Shown piece after piece: positions 46,137 through 59,482 of a stretch of DNA of 64,000 nucleotides (position 1 is its first letter; each line of letters starts with the position of its first letter). The DNA comes from Gordius sp. MW1 (taxonomy: Eukaryota > Nematomorpha > Gordioida > Gordea > Gordiidae), in assembly GCA_964036665.1 (NCBI GenBank), contig OZ038530.1, positions 4,650,001-4,714,000 on the forward strand, written 5' to 3'. The notes under the pieces were generated by a model that saw only the letters and a list, made by a program, of their open reading frames with translations, was not told the origin of the DNA and made no database searches. The translations under genes were made by a program, and so were the position numbers.

Positions 46137-49100
46137 AGAAGAAGGTATCTATATAAAGACAATTGTTTTAAAAAATCTAGCACAGCACGGTTACTTTTTA
46201 TAATGTATTATTTACATAAAAGAAAAAATATTTAATTAAGTTATGCATTTTGAATAATGCTTTTAATGTTTTGCCCATTCTTGACCTATAACCAGAATGG
46301 AATTGATGATTCAACTTTTGTGCCCTTATGATCCAAAGGGCTTTTGGAAATTTACAAAAAATTTATAATTTAATGGTTATTAAGTTGTTACATTTTTCAA
46401 ATTTACTTATTTAGTTAGAGCCAATCTTCGAACTAATGAAGGAGTTAAATTGAAAAATTCACGGGGCATTTAATGTGAAAACTCTAGGTCATATAGCCGC
46501 ATAGATTAATAGACTGCCCAACAACCCCCTTTAAAAATTGTGGTTACAAAAATGTTTAGTAATAGTATTGGCTATGCCCCTATTTTCATTCTAGATATAG
46601 CTAGAGCCAAAGAAAATATATAAAAAATAAATAAAATTAACTTTTAAAGCGACATCTACAATTTAACTTATTTATTAAAACTGCTTAATTAGTATGGTAT
46701 GAGGATTTAAATCGTTATTTTAAAATGGGTTGTTACACATTATAAGCTTAATAATTCTTGACTCCTTCGAAATATTAAAGACTACTTAGATGTATAGGAG
46801 GTCGTTTATAACAACACTCTAGATGCGTAAAGATATAGGGGTTGAGCAGTCTATGAGTCTATGTTTTGCCAAAGTGTTGAAATAGAATAATGGCCTATAT
46901 CTTAAAGTGTCAATGGAAATTAGAATCCTGAGAGGCAGGTTAGGGGTGAAATAATATAATTTATGTTGAAATATGGCACAAGGTTGAGAAACAAAGTTTA
47001 ACTTTAACTTTTAAGTTGATTGGTTAAATAGAGATGTGATGATGGCCGTAGACAATTGAGTATATATTAGAAAATAACCCAAATTTTTATGAAATCATTG
47101 AAGATTGAAATTAATAATCAAAGTTAATTAATTACATGAGCTTTTCTCAGATTTATTACTTAAATAGGGATGGGGGTTTAAACAAAATCCAAATAATTCT
47201 CCTTAAGTTTTTAAAATAACCATAGTGTCACAAAAATTTTCATATTCAATATCAAAATGGGCACAAAGTAACTAAAAAGTTTTAAATCCATAGCTTGTCA
47301 ACTTTTATCTAATTCAGCAAAGATACAGGTCAAGCTTGAACTTCCAGCACTAATTAAAATACCAGGATTTTGGATAATATATAATCTAAATTCAAAGTAT
47401 GATCTTCTTAACTACAAAGGTGTTGATGCTAAAGCCCAAGATATCAAATCTCCACTTAAGATTTAAATTAGGTACAAAACATGGGTGCAACCAAGATTTT
47501 AAAGATCTTTTGTATTTTAAAAAGTATGTAAAAAAATTGTGGGTACAGAAAGATTGATTTTATTGTTCATACCTCTCCCTAGCTATACCAATGTTTAAAA
47601 TTTGGAGTTTTCTAGAGTAAAAACTAAAAGGCTATAATTGTCCACTAACTTAAATGACTATGATTAGTCTTATGAATAAATTTAAAAAGACTTTTATATA
47701 TAAAAAGATTTGTCCTTTGATGTTTAACATTTATATTCTAAATGTATGATACAATGTGCCAAACTTAAAAACAATTCCAGTGATTTATTTGAGTTAATAA
47801 TTCCTTACACAAAATATACATAATCTAAAAAAGTATGTATTAAAATAATAATGAGCATTTTCTTAAAATCCAATTAAAAGATTTAAATTGTAAAATATAT
47901 TACATTCTTTTACATATTGTATTAAGTTGTGATAAATATATGCTTTGATTATAAATATGCTAAAAAAACTTTTATTACAAGATGTAAATGTCATATTTTT
48001 ATTAGTAAGATAAAATTTAAATGTTTGCCTAAACAATGATTAAGCCTGTTGAAACATTAAACTTAGAACATAGAAACAGTTTACTTTATTAAAGATATTG
48101 AAATAGTTATTTATTGTATAAGTAAATAAAATGGGGCTCGAATTATAATTTAAAGGTTTGGCTCAAGTGTGCTAATATAATACAAACCTAACTAAACCAA
48201 TGTTGACAATAGCGCTTAATTTTTTATAAAAACTCAATTAATATATGCCAGCACATGTTCTTATAACTTTCATTTATTGCCTTATTTATTACTATTCATA
48301 TTACAATATGTAGTCTAGTTTGTAAAGCTTGATTTATTGTTTGATTAATATTTATTATAATAAAAAAATACTTAAATATATTCATTTAAAAAGTATAACT
48401 TAAATAATAAAAATATTATTTATTTAACTGTGTGTCCGGAATAATTCCTTTAGATGAATATATAAATGATAATGATGAAAATGTTTTGCTCAATTTTAAA
48501 AATTAAATATAAATCAATTTGAATTAGATTGATGAGTAGATTTAAAATATAAAATGGCGTTTATTTGGTACGATCCTCGAGGAAAATTAGTATATTTTTT
48601 AATGTAACCACTCAAAGGTATATGAAGCACATTGAGTGATATTATCTTTATAAATACGATAAGTAATTTAAACTATGTCTTTTGAAATAAAAATCGCAAT
48701 CATACACCTCATTTTTGTAAAAATAAATATTTAATCACGTGACTTTTTTAATGAAATCCATCTGCCATTTAATAGAAAGGTTCTAGTGTAAATTTTAATG
48801 CACTAATTTTAAGCGCCATTTAAACAAAACTATTAGCTACAATCTTCTCCATACCTTATAATCCATTTAGATAGCTACTAGGGCATTTCATTTACAATCT
48901 AATGCCATATTTAAATATATGTGGAAAGTGTAGGCCGTATATCCTTGTTTCAAATTTAATTATAGAATATATTGGATGTTTTCTGGTCATCTAAACATAA
49001 AGGAATTTCTTCAACATTTAACTTATTTACTTAGCTTAGGATCAGTTGAAACGTGTTTCTACAAATAAGCTGCACCTTGATCATTTTTGCTCGTTTAGGC

Positions 49101-49550
49101 TACTAATACACCATAACTAAGGATCAAATATAGCAAGCAATAAAAATCGCATTAAGTCCATATTATTCGCTAAATAATTCAAGGCATTTTAAAGCGTACA
49201 AAAGCTTGAGAACATAATACTCCTTTATATCCATCCACTAAAAGACTGTTCGGTCCCCGCTGAAAAGTATGACAAATCCGCATTGTACGTTTGGAAATTA
49301 ATAGTGTCAATGAATAGTCCTTTACACATCTAGCTTAGAATAAAATTAAACAATGTACAATGCTGCCTTGGCTTTTTGAAATTCGGAAATAGTTTTAATA
49401 AACAAACGCAGTCTATCTCAGAGCAGGAACATGCTCACAAATTTTGTTTTTCCATAGTTTCACTAGGGGTAAAGCGAATGATAAGTATAAAACATATATG
49501 GTAATACGAAGTTTTGGTAGAATAAAGTGGAATAACCACAAATTCGCTCC
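46137..49550. other. AT-rich region upstream of the zinc-finger gene
   Basis: About 3.4 kb, no gene recognised. It probably contains the promoter and 5' UTR of the zinc-finger gene at its left edge (AG acceptor-like sequence at about 46155), but no core promoter can be called. Confidence 0.45.
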
Positions 49551-49559
49551 ACACTCCTA

Positions 49560-52500
49560 GATCTACGTCTTCATCGGCTGGTAGTTTTTCCAGGACAGTT
49601 TGATCCACGATCTAATCCGGTGTGTACTAAGCAGGGTGATACAAGTTTCTAGACGGGTAGTCTGCTGGGTTTTTTGATGTTAAAACCCATTCGCTGTTGA
49701 AATGTAGACTCGACAATTGGCAAGCCCAAAAATAATAACCAACGTGACGATTCCTTTTTCCATGTTGGGTAAGTTGAACCTTTCTTTAAAAACGATGTGA
49801 AAAACCGTAATTGAGTCTGTTACTATTTTGGATTAGGTGAGGCCATTGGGAAAGGCATAGAGGTATCCTTAAGGCGTGGCAACTTTTTAAGCTAGTATTA
49901 TGTGATCCCATTGTGGCCAGAGCAATTTAATCTCTGCCGCTGCGTGGAAGAAAGAAATTGAGAACAGCTCTTTTTCTATCCAGATACTTGTATGCGTGTC
50001 AGATGCATCGGCGAACACTGAGGTTGGCGGTAACTAAAATGAGAGTGTTTGATAGAAAGCGAGTGTTCCTTTGAGCTTTTGTCCTGCGATTGCTCTGTTG
50101 AAATCAAGGCGTTTGGTTAAGAGAGGCTGCAGAGTAAAAAGTTTCAACATCACGGTGAGGTTGTAGAAAAGTTGTTAGGTGCAAGGCTTCTGACAAGTTG
50201 TTGGACATATTCATTGTTTCCCAGGGCGAGGAAGTGAGTGTCCGATTCGTATAGTAGGCGGGACGCAATTTAAAGTTTAAATTTTATCGCCTTCACGTCA
50301 AACTTGAGGGTCAATCCGCAGGCGGGGAGGCAGGATTTTCTCAAGGGGGAGGAAATTTCAAAAAAGTTTTACACTTTTGTTTATTCAGTAACAAAAATAA
50401 ATTTCGCGTACAATATATGCGAATCTTCAAGGCGATATATAACCAGCTTTGGAAAAATCTCTTCTCCTAAGCAATCAGAGCATTTACTATCGCTTTTATA
50501 TAATAACACAGCTCTACAAATATTGACTTTGTAATTACATCCCTCAATCCGACCAATAATTCAGAGAGAATTCTGCGCTGAAAAATAATCTGTTTTTAGT
50601 TTTTTTCTACAATTACCAGTTTTTTTTAGATATAAGAGGTTGAAGGTGCCAAAAATGCCCTTTTTAAGCCTTTTTGAAGTTAGATTGCCACGGTATTTTT
50701 AATATTTAATTTAGTGAAAAATAGTAATTTATTCATGTAGATTAAAGTTTCATCTATAGGTCCATTAATTTTTTTTTGTTACACCTCTATATTTGAATTA
50801 ATTCGCGTCTTTGTGAACCCCTTCCCCTTATCAAAATTCGTTCCACTATGTATGGAAAAAGGAGTACATTGTACATACTACACACGCTCTGTTTGCTAAC
50901 ACATCTCTCTCTCCCTTTCTCCATCTCTTCCACTCCCGCCCCCATATCTATTCAAGCACACATAAAGGGAGCGGGAGTGGAGGAGAAAGAGAGGAGAGTA
51001 TGTGAAGGGAGAGAGATATGTGTTAGTAAACATAGCTTACGCAGTATGAACTCTAATGTACTTCGTTTACCAGACATCGTGGGACGAATTTTGATAAGGA
51101 GAAGGGGTTTACGCAAACGTGTATAAATTAGAGTATAAGGGCGATATAATAAAAACAAAAAAATGGACCTATAGATGAAATTTAATCTACATGACTATAT
51201 TACTATTTTTCACTAAATATTAAAAATGCCGTGGCAATATAACCTCAAAACGGCTTAAAAGGGCATTTTTGGCATTTTCAACCTCGTATATCTAAAAAAA
51301 TTGTATAAAAAAAATAAAAACATATTATTTTTCAGCGCAAAATTCTCTATCAGAATTATTGGTCGGATTGCGGGTTTTTTTTTTGTAGACCTGTGTAATT
51401 AAACCCATTTAAATTAGATATTAATATCAAAAAAAATGCCTGTCAAGTCGCGTAGGGATGAGTGAGGATTTTGATACGTTTATTATATGGCCATAATCTT
51501 GATATGCTAGCTAGATCTTCCAAGTATGTGGGAACCTCGTTGAAATTGTCAATGTAAATAAGGAGGTCATCAAGGTAGACGTTATACTAGAACCTGGTTA
51601 CGGTTTTCTTCACCACATCATACATTATATGGACAGATGCATAGTATACAGGAGGAAGTTCTTAGAGGCCTCCGAGAGATTTGATAACTCTCACATCCCC
51701 ATTCATTCCCGCAATAAAGAACGTTGCGAAGCAGATTGCCAGATAGGGCGTGCGTGACACGGTTTCAGCATTTTATAGCCGTGTGAAGTAGCCGGGGGAG
51801 CATTTAAACGTTCAGCAGCGTTGTTTGGAGCAATAAGACCGCCGATAGTCCTGATCCGGACGGTGTCCAGCCACTGTATCATTCGAAGGCTACCTTCAGA
51901 GTAAAGGGGGGCGTGAGGCGCGAAGCTGATGGTGTGTTTGTGGTGTCCGCATAACCAGGTGGGAAAATTATTCGACGCATTGCTGGAGAAACAATCATTC
52001 TGTTGTTCTTAAGGTCGGTAAGCCATTATATCCGCACTCTTAGTTGGTAATCAGCCTCGCGATTCCAAACGCTGGACATCCCCTGCCACCGCTTTAAAAT
52101 ATGCTTGTGATAGGGGTGTGCTACTTCGACATTTTTAAAACACATTTTAAATCAATTCAAATTTTGCATAATGGCGGTGCCCCATTTGAATTATATTACA
52201 AGGCACATCGCATACTTTTAACATTTTTATTGTCTCGCACAAACTTACACCTTTCAATATTTTATTAGCAGACGTGAGTTTATTCGAGAGTCTTTAGCGA
52301 TCATCTATTAAGATCGCCTTCATTGTTATTGGGTGCCTGGTTAGTTTAGCGCAATGAAGAGCTAACCAGCCTTCGTGAATGTCCCTTTGAGGTTTCGATT
52401 GTCCGGCTTTTGGATCAGTTCTTTTAGTCCTTCGTGCAGTTTAATATAGGCAAAGACTGAGTGGACGACGCTAGGAGACTCCTGGCAGGATTTGGACCGT

Positions 52501-52810
52501 GGATGGCATCGCTTGCGAGGCTGTCTGAGGAGGTTGTTAATCAATTCATTTTACCTGAATATCCGTTAGAAAGGGTGAGGTTTTGAACATTTGTAACAGC
52601 GCTTCAATTGTTGGCTATTGACATCCGCTTGTTTCTCCGCTGTGAGGTTGGCTGCTTCTTTCACAGCTAATAACCGGGCTAGAAAAGTGTCCATATTTAA
52701 GAGCGTGGCTGCATTTGGTGGACGGCTTGACATGGTATTATCAGGTGTGAGAAATGATCGCAGAGGGTTTTTGCTCGACATGGCTACCGTTCTTGAGGAA
52801 GTCATAGTTA
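49560..52810 (-). pseudogene. Decayed retroelement with reverse transcriptase and RNase H traces
   Basis: Minus-strand scraps in several frames. In minus-strand order: a Cys/His-poor gag-like segment ending CYKCSKPHPF (52805-52566), a frame at 52544-52362, then reverse-transcriptase traces ending in the catalytic motif VYLDDLLIYIDN (about 51590-51550), the 825-bp palindrome insertion, then an RNase H-like VFADASDTHTSIW (about 50010) and further scraps to about 49560. YLDD and FADAS motifs point to an LTR-type or tyrosine-recombinase-type retroelement, but the group cannot be fixed. Many stops and shifts; not functional. Confidence 0.6.
50546..51370. repeat. 825-bp long palindrome (foldback insertion)
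   Basis: The outer ends are CAATCCGACCAATAATTC and its complement. Two arms of about 400 bp (50546-50945 and 50970-51370) match inverted at roughly 90 percent by eye, through TGCCACGG, CATGTAGATTAAA, ATCTATAGGTCCA and the CT-rich centre CTCTCTCTCCC. The loop around 50950 is only a few tens of bases. No target duplication was recognised. The open frames at 50848-51158 are the palindrome read on both strands. Confidence 0.85.
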
Positions 52811-53390
52811 TCTAAAAAACAGACAGACACAGCATGAACAATAAAAACACAAGCCCTTTTTGAAATTTTCGGGATAGCAAAGTTGAAACATAGGGGAGTG
52901 TGTCAAAAAGAAGCCAGAGGGTAGACATAAATTGCGAATACGTCCTAGGGCTAGGCATTCTATTCAATGTGGTATCTGTTTCGATCCTTGGGCGCGATTA
53001 ACTAAAAAAATACTCTATGCCGTTAATCACTTTTATTCTTAATTGTATAAATATAGTTCCACTTTCTATATGCAATGAATGAATAAAGTAATAATTCAAA
53101 TAAACATTAACGCAAACTAAGATTTATAAATTTAAAGGAAAAATAGTACATTTTAAACAATATAAAGTGGATTCTTAATACTATGCTCAACATACTAATC
53201 CTTGTTTTAATAGATCTTTTAATAGCAATAAATGTTTTATATTCATCCGGTAAACTTAATTTTAAATGTAATATATGCCTTAAAATTGAGCCATCGAATT
53301 CGAGCTAATGAAAAGCAATTTTTCAGCCTAATTAAATAGAAGAGGCCCTTTGTTTAGTCGTTAAGTTGAAAATCTTAGCTAATAACAACT
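52811..53390. other. AT-rich stretch, no gene recognised
   Basis: No coding or RNA feature seen. Confidence 0.4.
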
Positions 53391-53394
53391 TTTT

Positions 53395-53945
53395 TAACTT
53401 TTTAAAGTGATGAAAATCTTTCAACAAAAAATTATTCCATCATAACTTTTATAAATCCATAAAACTATAATTTAATGAGGTTCATATGCTTCCCATTTAC
53501 ATCTCTTAAATCGTGCCATTCCAATTTATGTTTTAACATCGCTCATTTATTTCATAAGAAAGTTTTTATTTTTAAAAAACTTGCGGTCACACTATTTTCC
53601 TATAATTAATCGTTAGCCAATATGATTATGAAGGGCTCTAAGAACCCTTTGTTTAGTCATTAAGTTGAAAATTTTCGCTAATAGCAACATGAGATGACGT
53701 TCAAATATTGTCTTAATCATAGTGACTGACGATTAATTATAGGAATATAATGTGACCGCAAGTGTGTTAAGAATAAAAACTTTCTTATAAAATAAATGAC
53801 TGATGTATTGGAAGGACACGATTTAATATATGTAATTGGGAAGCTTATGATGTAAAACCTCATTGAATTATAGTTTTATGGAGTTATTAAAGTTATTGGA
53901 CTTTGTAGAAAGATTTTCATCACTTTAGAGAAATTAAAGGTTAAG
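53395..53945. repeat. Inverted repeat of about 215-bp arms
   Basis: The left arm (53395-53611: AAAGTGATGAAAATC through CTTGCGGTCACAC to TATAATTAATCGT) matches the right arm (53727-53945) inverted, with scattered indels. The loop (53612-53726) contains a block, CCCTTTGTTTAGTCATTAAG and on to GCAAC, that repeats directly the sequence at 53344-53393 just left of the element. No coding. Confidence 0.75.
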
Positions 53946-55920
53946 TGAGTCATCTAAATATTTTTTACCGATTCAAATTTTTTTATAGTATTTCAGTTTA
54001 AATTCTTATGGACCGTTTACATATGAGACTATTTCAAATTTATGGAAACTATTTAATAATAACCAAAAGGAATGTAATGTTAATTAATGATAAGTAAAGA
54101 CATGCAGGCCATCTGAAAATTTCGAGCTACTTCAATGTATTACTAATTTTTGGTAAATAATTACTTAATGTCTAAAGCTATATACTCAACCTTTAATTAA
54201 GCTCTTTAACATTGTTCAGCCAAATGTTTTTAAAAATATCTATACCCCTATATTTAAGGGAAGTCAGCAGTTGTTTTGTCTTTAAAACCATTGTATATAT
54301 ATTCTTTAATTTTATTATTTGAATTTATATTCAGAAATTCTAATTTTTTAGTTAATTATATATTAATAAATTTTTTAACTCCATTAAATAGATCAAGTCT
54401 ATTAATCAATTTATCGAATATAAGGGAGTCTGAAAAATAAACTAATTTACTGAGATAACTTGTAGAATGTTTGTCAATTTAGCACATATTAGTTCCAATT
54501 TAATTTAGCTCTATATTGCACAAAAGTGAACCTTAAACAAAAATTTGTCGAAAATCGACTTTCCTATGATGCGCACTTATAATTTTTGAGAATATGCACA
54601 TGATGTTTATATCTTTATTTGAAATAGTTCGATATAAGATCACTGAAAAACGTGCATAAAAAACATGCTTTGTTAATTTGCTGTAAATAATTTAAATTAG
54701 CTAAAATTAAGAATAATTGCCCTTCAGCCGGTTCGATCTTTAAAATCATTTTATAAGAAAAAATATTGTAAAAATGATTAGAACCATTATTAATATTAAC
54801 TAATGCATAATCTATATATAACAGAATATTATTGACGTGTATGGTATTAAGTCCTAACATAGAGATCGAAATATATTTTTTACCGTTAACTTTTTTACAC
54901 GTAAATGCCTAATAACCTCGCAACTTTGCATGACTCTATAACTTAACCCTTAAACAAATATTCTATAAGACTATATATATTATATTATACAAGCAAAATA
55001 AATAGGCCAACTTAAGCCAATACAATACCAATTAGAGCACTTAAAATCAAATAAATAATGGCTATAACAGTTAAAATTGTTATGCAAATTCTATTCACAC
55101 CGGATATACTCGCATTAATGATATAGCTCTTAAAGTTTTTTTTCAATAGATACTAAAAGCTAAAATTGCTAATGCTAAGAAAAAATTTTTTAGCACATGC
55201 AATACCTTATATGCTATCAAAAAGTTTTGTAGTATTTGCTGCGCGTATTTGTGGCTCATAAAATTGTTGTTCACAAGCCTTAAACAAGATCAACTTAATT
55301 GGATTTTTTTGGTATTTTTTGGTATGTTTGCCTTCATTCTCTTTTAATATAGTTTTAATAAGTATGGTTTAATAAATGTATTGTTAGTATGGGTATTGAG
55401 ACATAGGTAATAATATATTAAACATGAGACAAATATAAAATAATTGCTAAATGTTGATAAAACTTTTTGTAGTATTCAGATAAAATTAGTTTTGGATCTA
55501 ATATAAGATCTAAGCAACAGCAGGCCAATAAGAAAAGCATAGCTTACTAATTAAATATTATAATAACAGATATCAAAGGTGGCAACTGGACCCAGAACAG
55601 ACGTTATTTAACATATGTATTGAAAAAATCAATTACATAAATTTTATATTAATTTGTCTAAAACTAAAATGAAAGAGCTTTTTTTCTTTCGTACAGTCAT
55701 TTATCCATTCTATTATAGCATCGAGCCGAATAAATAACTAGCAAATATAAATATTGTTCAGCTTGGATATGATTATAAGAATTTTATATATTAGAAAGAG
55801 ATGAAAAAAAGGATAGATACTTGGTTATAAAATTTCTTAAAATATTAAAAACTGAACCTTATGATTAAACATAAATACTACTAAACGACTTGCACCAACT
55901 GCAATTTGCCTTTATTTTTA
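53946..55920. other. AT-rich stretch, no gene recognised
   Basis: No coding exon, RNA gene or clear repeat recognised. The open frame at 54860-54615 lacks a domain. Confidence 0.4.
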
Positions 55921-56178
55921 ATGCTATTTAAATTTTATTAGAGCCAAAGGTTAACACTACCTACCACGGTCCCAAGTCCGTGTGCAAAAAGTGGAGGGTT
56001 GATGTCAGGTTGGAAACCGGCTATAAGAACCAACTCCAAAATCATGAAAGTTTCAAACAAGATTTTACAACAGAAAGCTAGGGCGTCCTCCACAAACGAC
56101 GCGCACTGCATACCCCGCCCGTCACAATTTGAAAAATACACTAGGGTTACGGCCCAACTCGAAGGCGGTTTAGTTGTT

Positions 56179-56766
56179 GAAAGAATGCGAATAAGGTGCT
56201 GGAATGTTGGAACGTTGACGGGGAAGAGCATCAAGGTCGCCCAAATGCTAAAAAGAAGAAAGGTACACATCGCCTGCCTACAAGAGACGAGGTGGAACGG
56301 AACGAAAGCTCAGAAATTAGGAGAAGTATACAAGCTTTTCTACAGTGGGTCACCAAATCGTATAAACGGGGTCTGTATCGTTCTAAGCGAATCGTTCAAG
56401 GACAAGGTGGTGGAAGTCAAGCGTTGTTCCGACAGGCTAATGTGGGTGAAGATTGCAGATCTAGGGGGTCTTCTAACCGTTATGAGCGCGTATGCTCCCC
56501 AAATTGGGTGTATGGAATCAGAGATAGACATATTCTTCGATTCATTGAAAAAAGAAATACAAGGAATCCGACAGGATGAAAGGTTAATTATTGTGGCCGA
56601 TTTCAACGCTCACGTAGGGAAAGATCGTCTCGGGTATGACGCAATCATGGAGGCTATGGGCATGGTCGGAAGAGCAAAGAAGGGGAAAAACTTATCCAAG
56701 TATCCCAAGCATATGACATGGCGATCGTTAACACCTATTTTCAAAAACGCGAAGATCATATTGTGA
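56179..56766 (+). pseudogene. Endonuclease domain of the RTE element
   Basis: Part of an open frame (55999-56766). The catalytic-type blocks QETRW (Glu), SAYAP and DFNAHVG (Asp-Asn) are intact. The last block, the SDH-like QHRPL, lies in the next frame at about 56877, so a frameshift near 56750 separates it. In an active element this domain nicks the target DNA. Confidence 0.85.
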
Positions 56767-57779
56767 CCTATAGAAGTGGGAAGCATTTTAGTCAAATTGA
56801 CTATTTGCTTATACGACGAAAAAACTTATGGAGTATCAAGGATTGCAAAAAAATCTCGGGAGAAGAAATCGCCAGGCAACATCGTCCCCTTGTTATGGAT
56901 CTTGACAGAATAGTATTCCCCGAAAGAAGAAAAGTATATGAACATCGAATTCGATATGAAAGGCTAAAGGATACGTTTGCAAGCGAAAAATACCATCAAA
57001 GCCTCTTCACTCTTGGGTGCAAGGAAGTTGCAAAGGGGCGTAGACGACGATTGGGAGACGCTATCTAAGGACATAAAGAAAACAGCGATTCGTGTTCTAG
57101 GACAGACCAAAGGAGGCAAAGCTATGAATGGGTAACTATGGTGGTGGGATCAATCGGTTAGGGATTTCATCGAAAGAAAGAAAAATCTATATAGACGGTG
57201 GCATAAATCAAAAAAGTCGGAGGATTAGCAAGAGTATAGGGACGCAAAGAGGGCCGCAAAAAAGGCCTTGGCAATCACGAAGAATGCCGCCTACACCGAG
57301 ATGGCAAACAAACTGGTTCATAAAGGGGGCGATAGGCTTATGTACAAATTGGCCAAGTTAAGGGAGAAGAAAATTCGCGATATCGGAGTTCTTAAAATAG
57401 TCAAAAACGAAAAGGGTCAAACCTTATTCAAGCCGAAGGAAGTGATGGAAAAGTGGGAAGGATATTCTAACAGTTGCAATTGACAAGGATTCCCTTCCCA
57501 AAATTGAGCCAAATATAAGTATGGTCGAACTCTTTCAGGACGATAAAGTTAGGACACAGAACAAGATGCAAAAAGGAAAAGCAAATGGCTCAGATGGAAT
57601 ACCTATGGAAGCATTGCTCGGATGTCGTGAAGAAAGAGTCACCACCATGACGACCTTCTTAACAAGATATTGGTAGAAGAGCGAATTCCTAATCAATGGA
57701 GAGCAAGCACGATTATACCTTTATTTGTAGGCAAAGGAGACCCATAAGACTGTGGCAATTACAGAGGTATCAAGCGGAC

Positions 57780-58656
57780 TTGCCACTCCTTGAAGCTTAT
57801 GGAAAGGATCTTAGTAACAAGGCTGAAAAACCAGGTGGAAATAGCGGCTAATCAAATCGGATTTGTGGCCGGCAAATCCACAATCGACCCAATCTTCGCA
57901 CTAAGACAAATTATGGATAAGTATGGTGAAAAGAGGAAAGACCTACAGATGGTCTTTATCGACTTGGAGAAAGCTTATGACACGGTCCCCCGCGATTTAA
58001 TATGGTGGTGCCTGAGAAAGCAAAAATATCCCTGACCATATATAAGGCTGAAAAATATTTATGAAGCCTCAAACTTTTGCGTTAGGACGACAGTTGGAGA
58101 CTCTAAATCTTTTCTGGATTACATCAGGATCTGTTTTAAGTCTTATTTTATTTAATATAAATATAGACACGATAACGAGGGACATTCAAAAGCCATCGCC
58201 ATGGTGTATGCTATATGCCGATGATATAGTACTATGCGGGAAACAAGGGAGAGAGTATTCGAAGAAGCTGAAAAGTGGTCAAAGCGCTTAGCTGGATATG
58301 GTTTAAAGGTCATCGATCGAAAAACGGTATACATGGAAATGAACGGTACAGGCAGCCCATCGCTGGATGACCATCTGAAGTACCCAAAAGTAGACAAGTT
58401 TACATACCTCGGCTCGATGCTTCATCAAGAGGGAGGTTGCGCAACGGAAGTCAATGCCCGGATCCAAAATGGATGGCTTAAATGGCGAAGTATATCCGGT
58501 GTAATGTGCGGCAAGAAAATGCCAATATGGTTGAAGAGCGGAGCTTACAAATCCATCGTACCGGTGTTACTCTATGAAAGTGAATCATGGGCATTAAACA
58601 CCACAGAAGGAAAGCTATTACAAGCCACAGAGATGAGAATATACGGTGGAGCTTGA
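57780..58656 (+). pseudogene. Reverse transcriptase domain of the RTE element, in three frames
   Basis: Three consecutive open pieces (57790-58035, 58061-58291, 58234-58656) carry the conserved blocks GFVAGKST, FIDLEKAYDTV, and YADDIVLCG with the two catalytic aspartates, then the thumb-like YLGSML region. A stop after KQKYP and a shift after the YADD block break it. Confidence 0.88.
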
Positions 58657-59482
58657 GATATACTAAGCTCGACCATATGACGAATGACCTGCTCATGACA
58701 AAAATGGATTTTCAACCTATGGCGGACATGATTAACGAAAATCGGGTAAGTGGTATGGGCATATACTAAGAAGAAACACGAATGACGTAAATCGAAAAGT
58801 ACTGGACATGGAGGTATCGGGGAAGAGAGGAAGAGGACGACCCCGTGTCACTTGGAAAGGGCAAGTCGATGAAGTAATGAAAACAAAAGAAATTATTCAA
58901 GATATGGCACTCACCCGGTCAAGATGGAAGAAACTAATCAACCCAAATAACTGATAAAAAAGCAGATTGTCAAGGTTTTCCATTTTCAAATCACAAAACA
59001 AGCTATATTTACTTCACCAGAAACATTGATAAAAAACTAAAACTCTCCATATTGTTTAAAATGTCTTTGAAACCATTAAATTTAATCCGTCAACTAAAAA
59101 AATACCTGAAACTTTCATTTATTTTTTTATTATATTATACATTATTTAAAAAAAAAATTAAAATAAATTGAATTTCTAAATTTTCTTTGTTATAGATGAA
59201 AGATTTTTTTGATATTTTTTTAATTAATAAGGCTATATTAATAATAAAAAGTCTCTTTTATTTTTAACCAAAAATGTACGTCAAATTTTTTAACATTTGA
59301 ACAAGGTGCTACGAATCTTTGAACCTTTTTCAGGAATTCTAATTTATTATTCGTTACGAATTAACCTTTTAAGATAGATTAGTATTATGGACATTAAAAA
59401 CTTAATAAGTTTAATTAATATTTCTATAGCGATAATAAGATTGATTCTAAAGCTAGACTTGTGGCTATGTGTGTACTCAACC

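Larger units (their letters stand above)
55930..58953 (+). mobile_element. RTE-type LINE, nearly full length but inactivated
   Basis: About 3 kb. A leader (55930-56180) precedes an apurinic-type endonuclease with RCWNVGTLTGKS, LQETRW, SAYAPQIG and VADFNAHVG (56188-56650), then IDYLLI and QHRPLV after a frame change near 56750. The reverse transcriptase has NQIGFVAGKST, VFIDLEKAYDTVPRDLIWW (about 57950), then YADDIVLCG (about 58215). The C-terminal part has YLGSMLHQEGG, LYESESWAL, GRGRPRVTW and ends TRSRWKKLINPNN with a stop at about 58953. Endonuclease plus this reverse transcriptase and tail fit the RTE clade. At least five frameshifts or stops break it. No poly-A tail or flanking duplication was recognised. 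Confidence 0.92.

Noticed and set aside
50848..51158. Open frames on both strands in the palindrome centre
   Set aside because: They mirror each other because the sequence is palindromic; no coding evidence.
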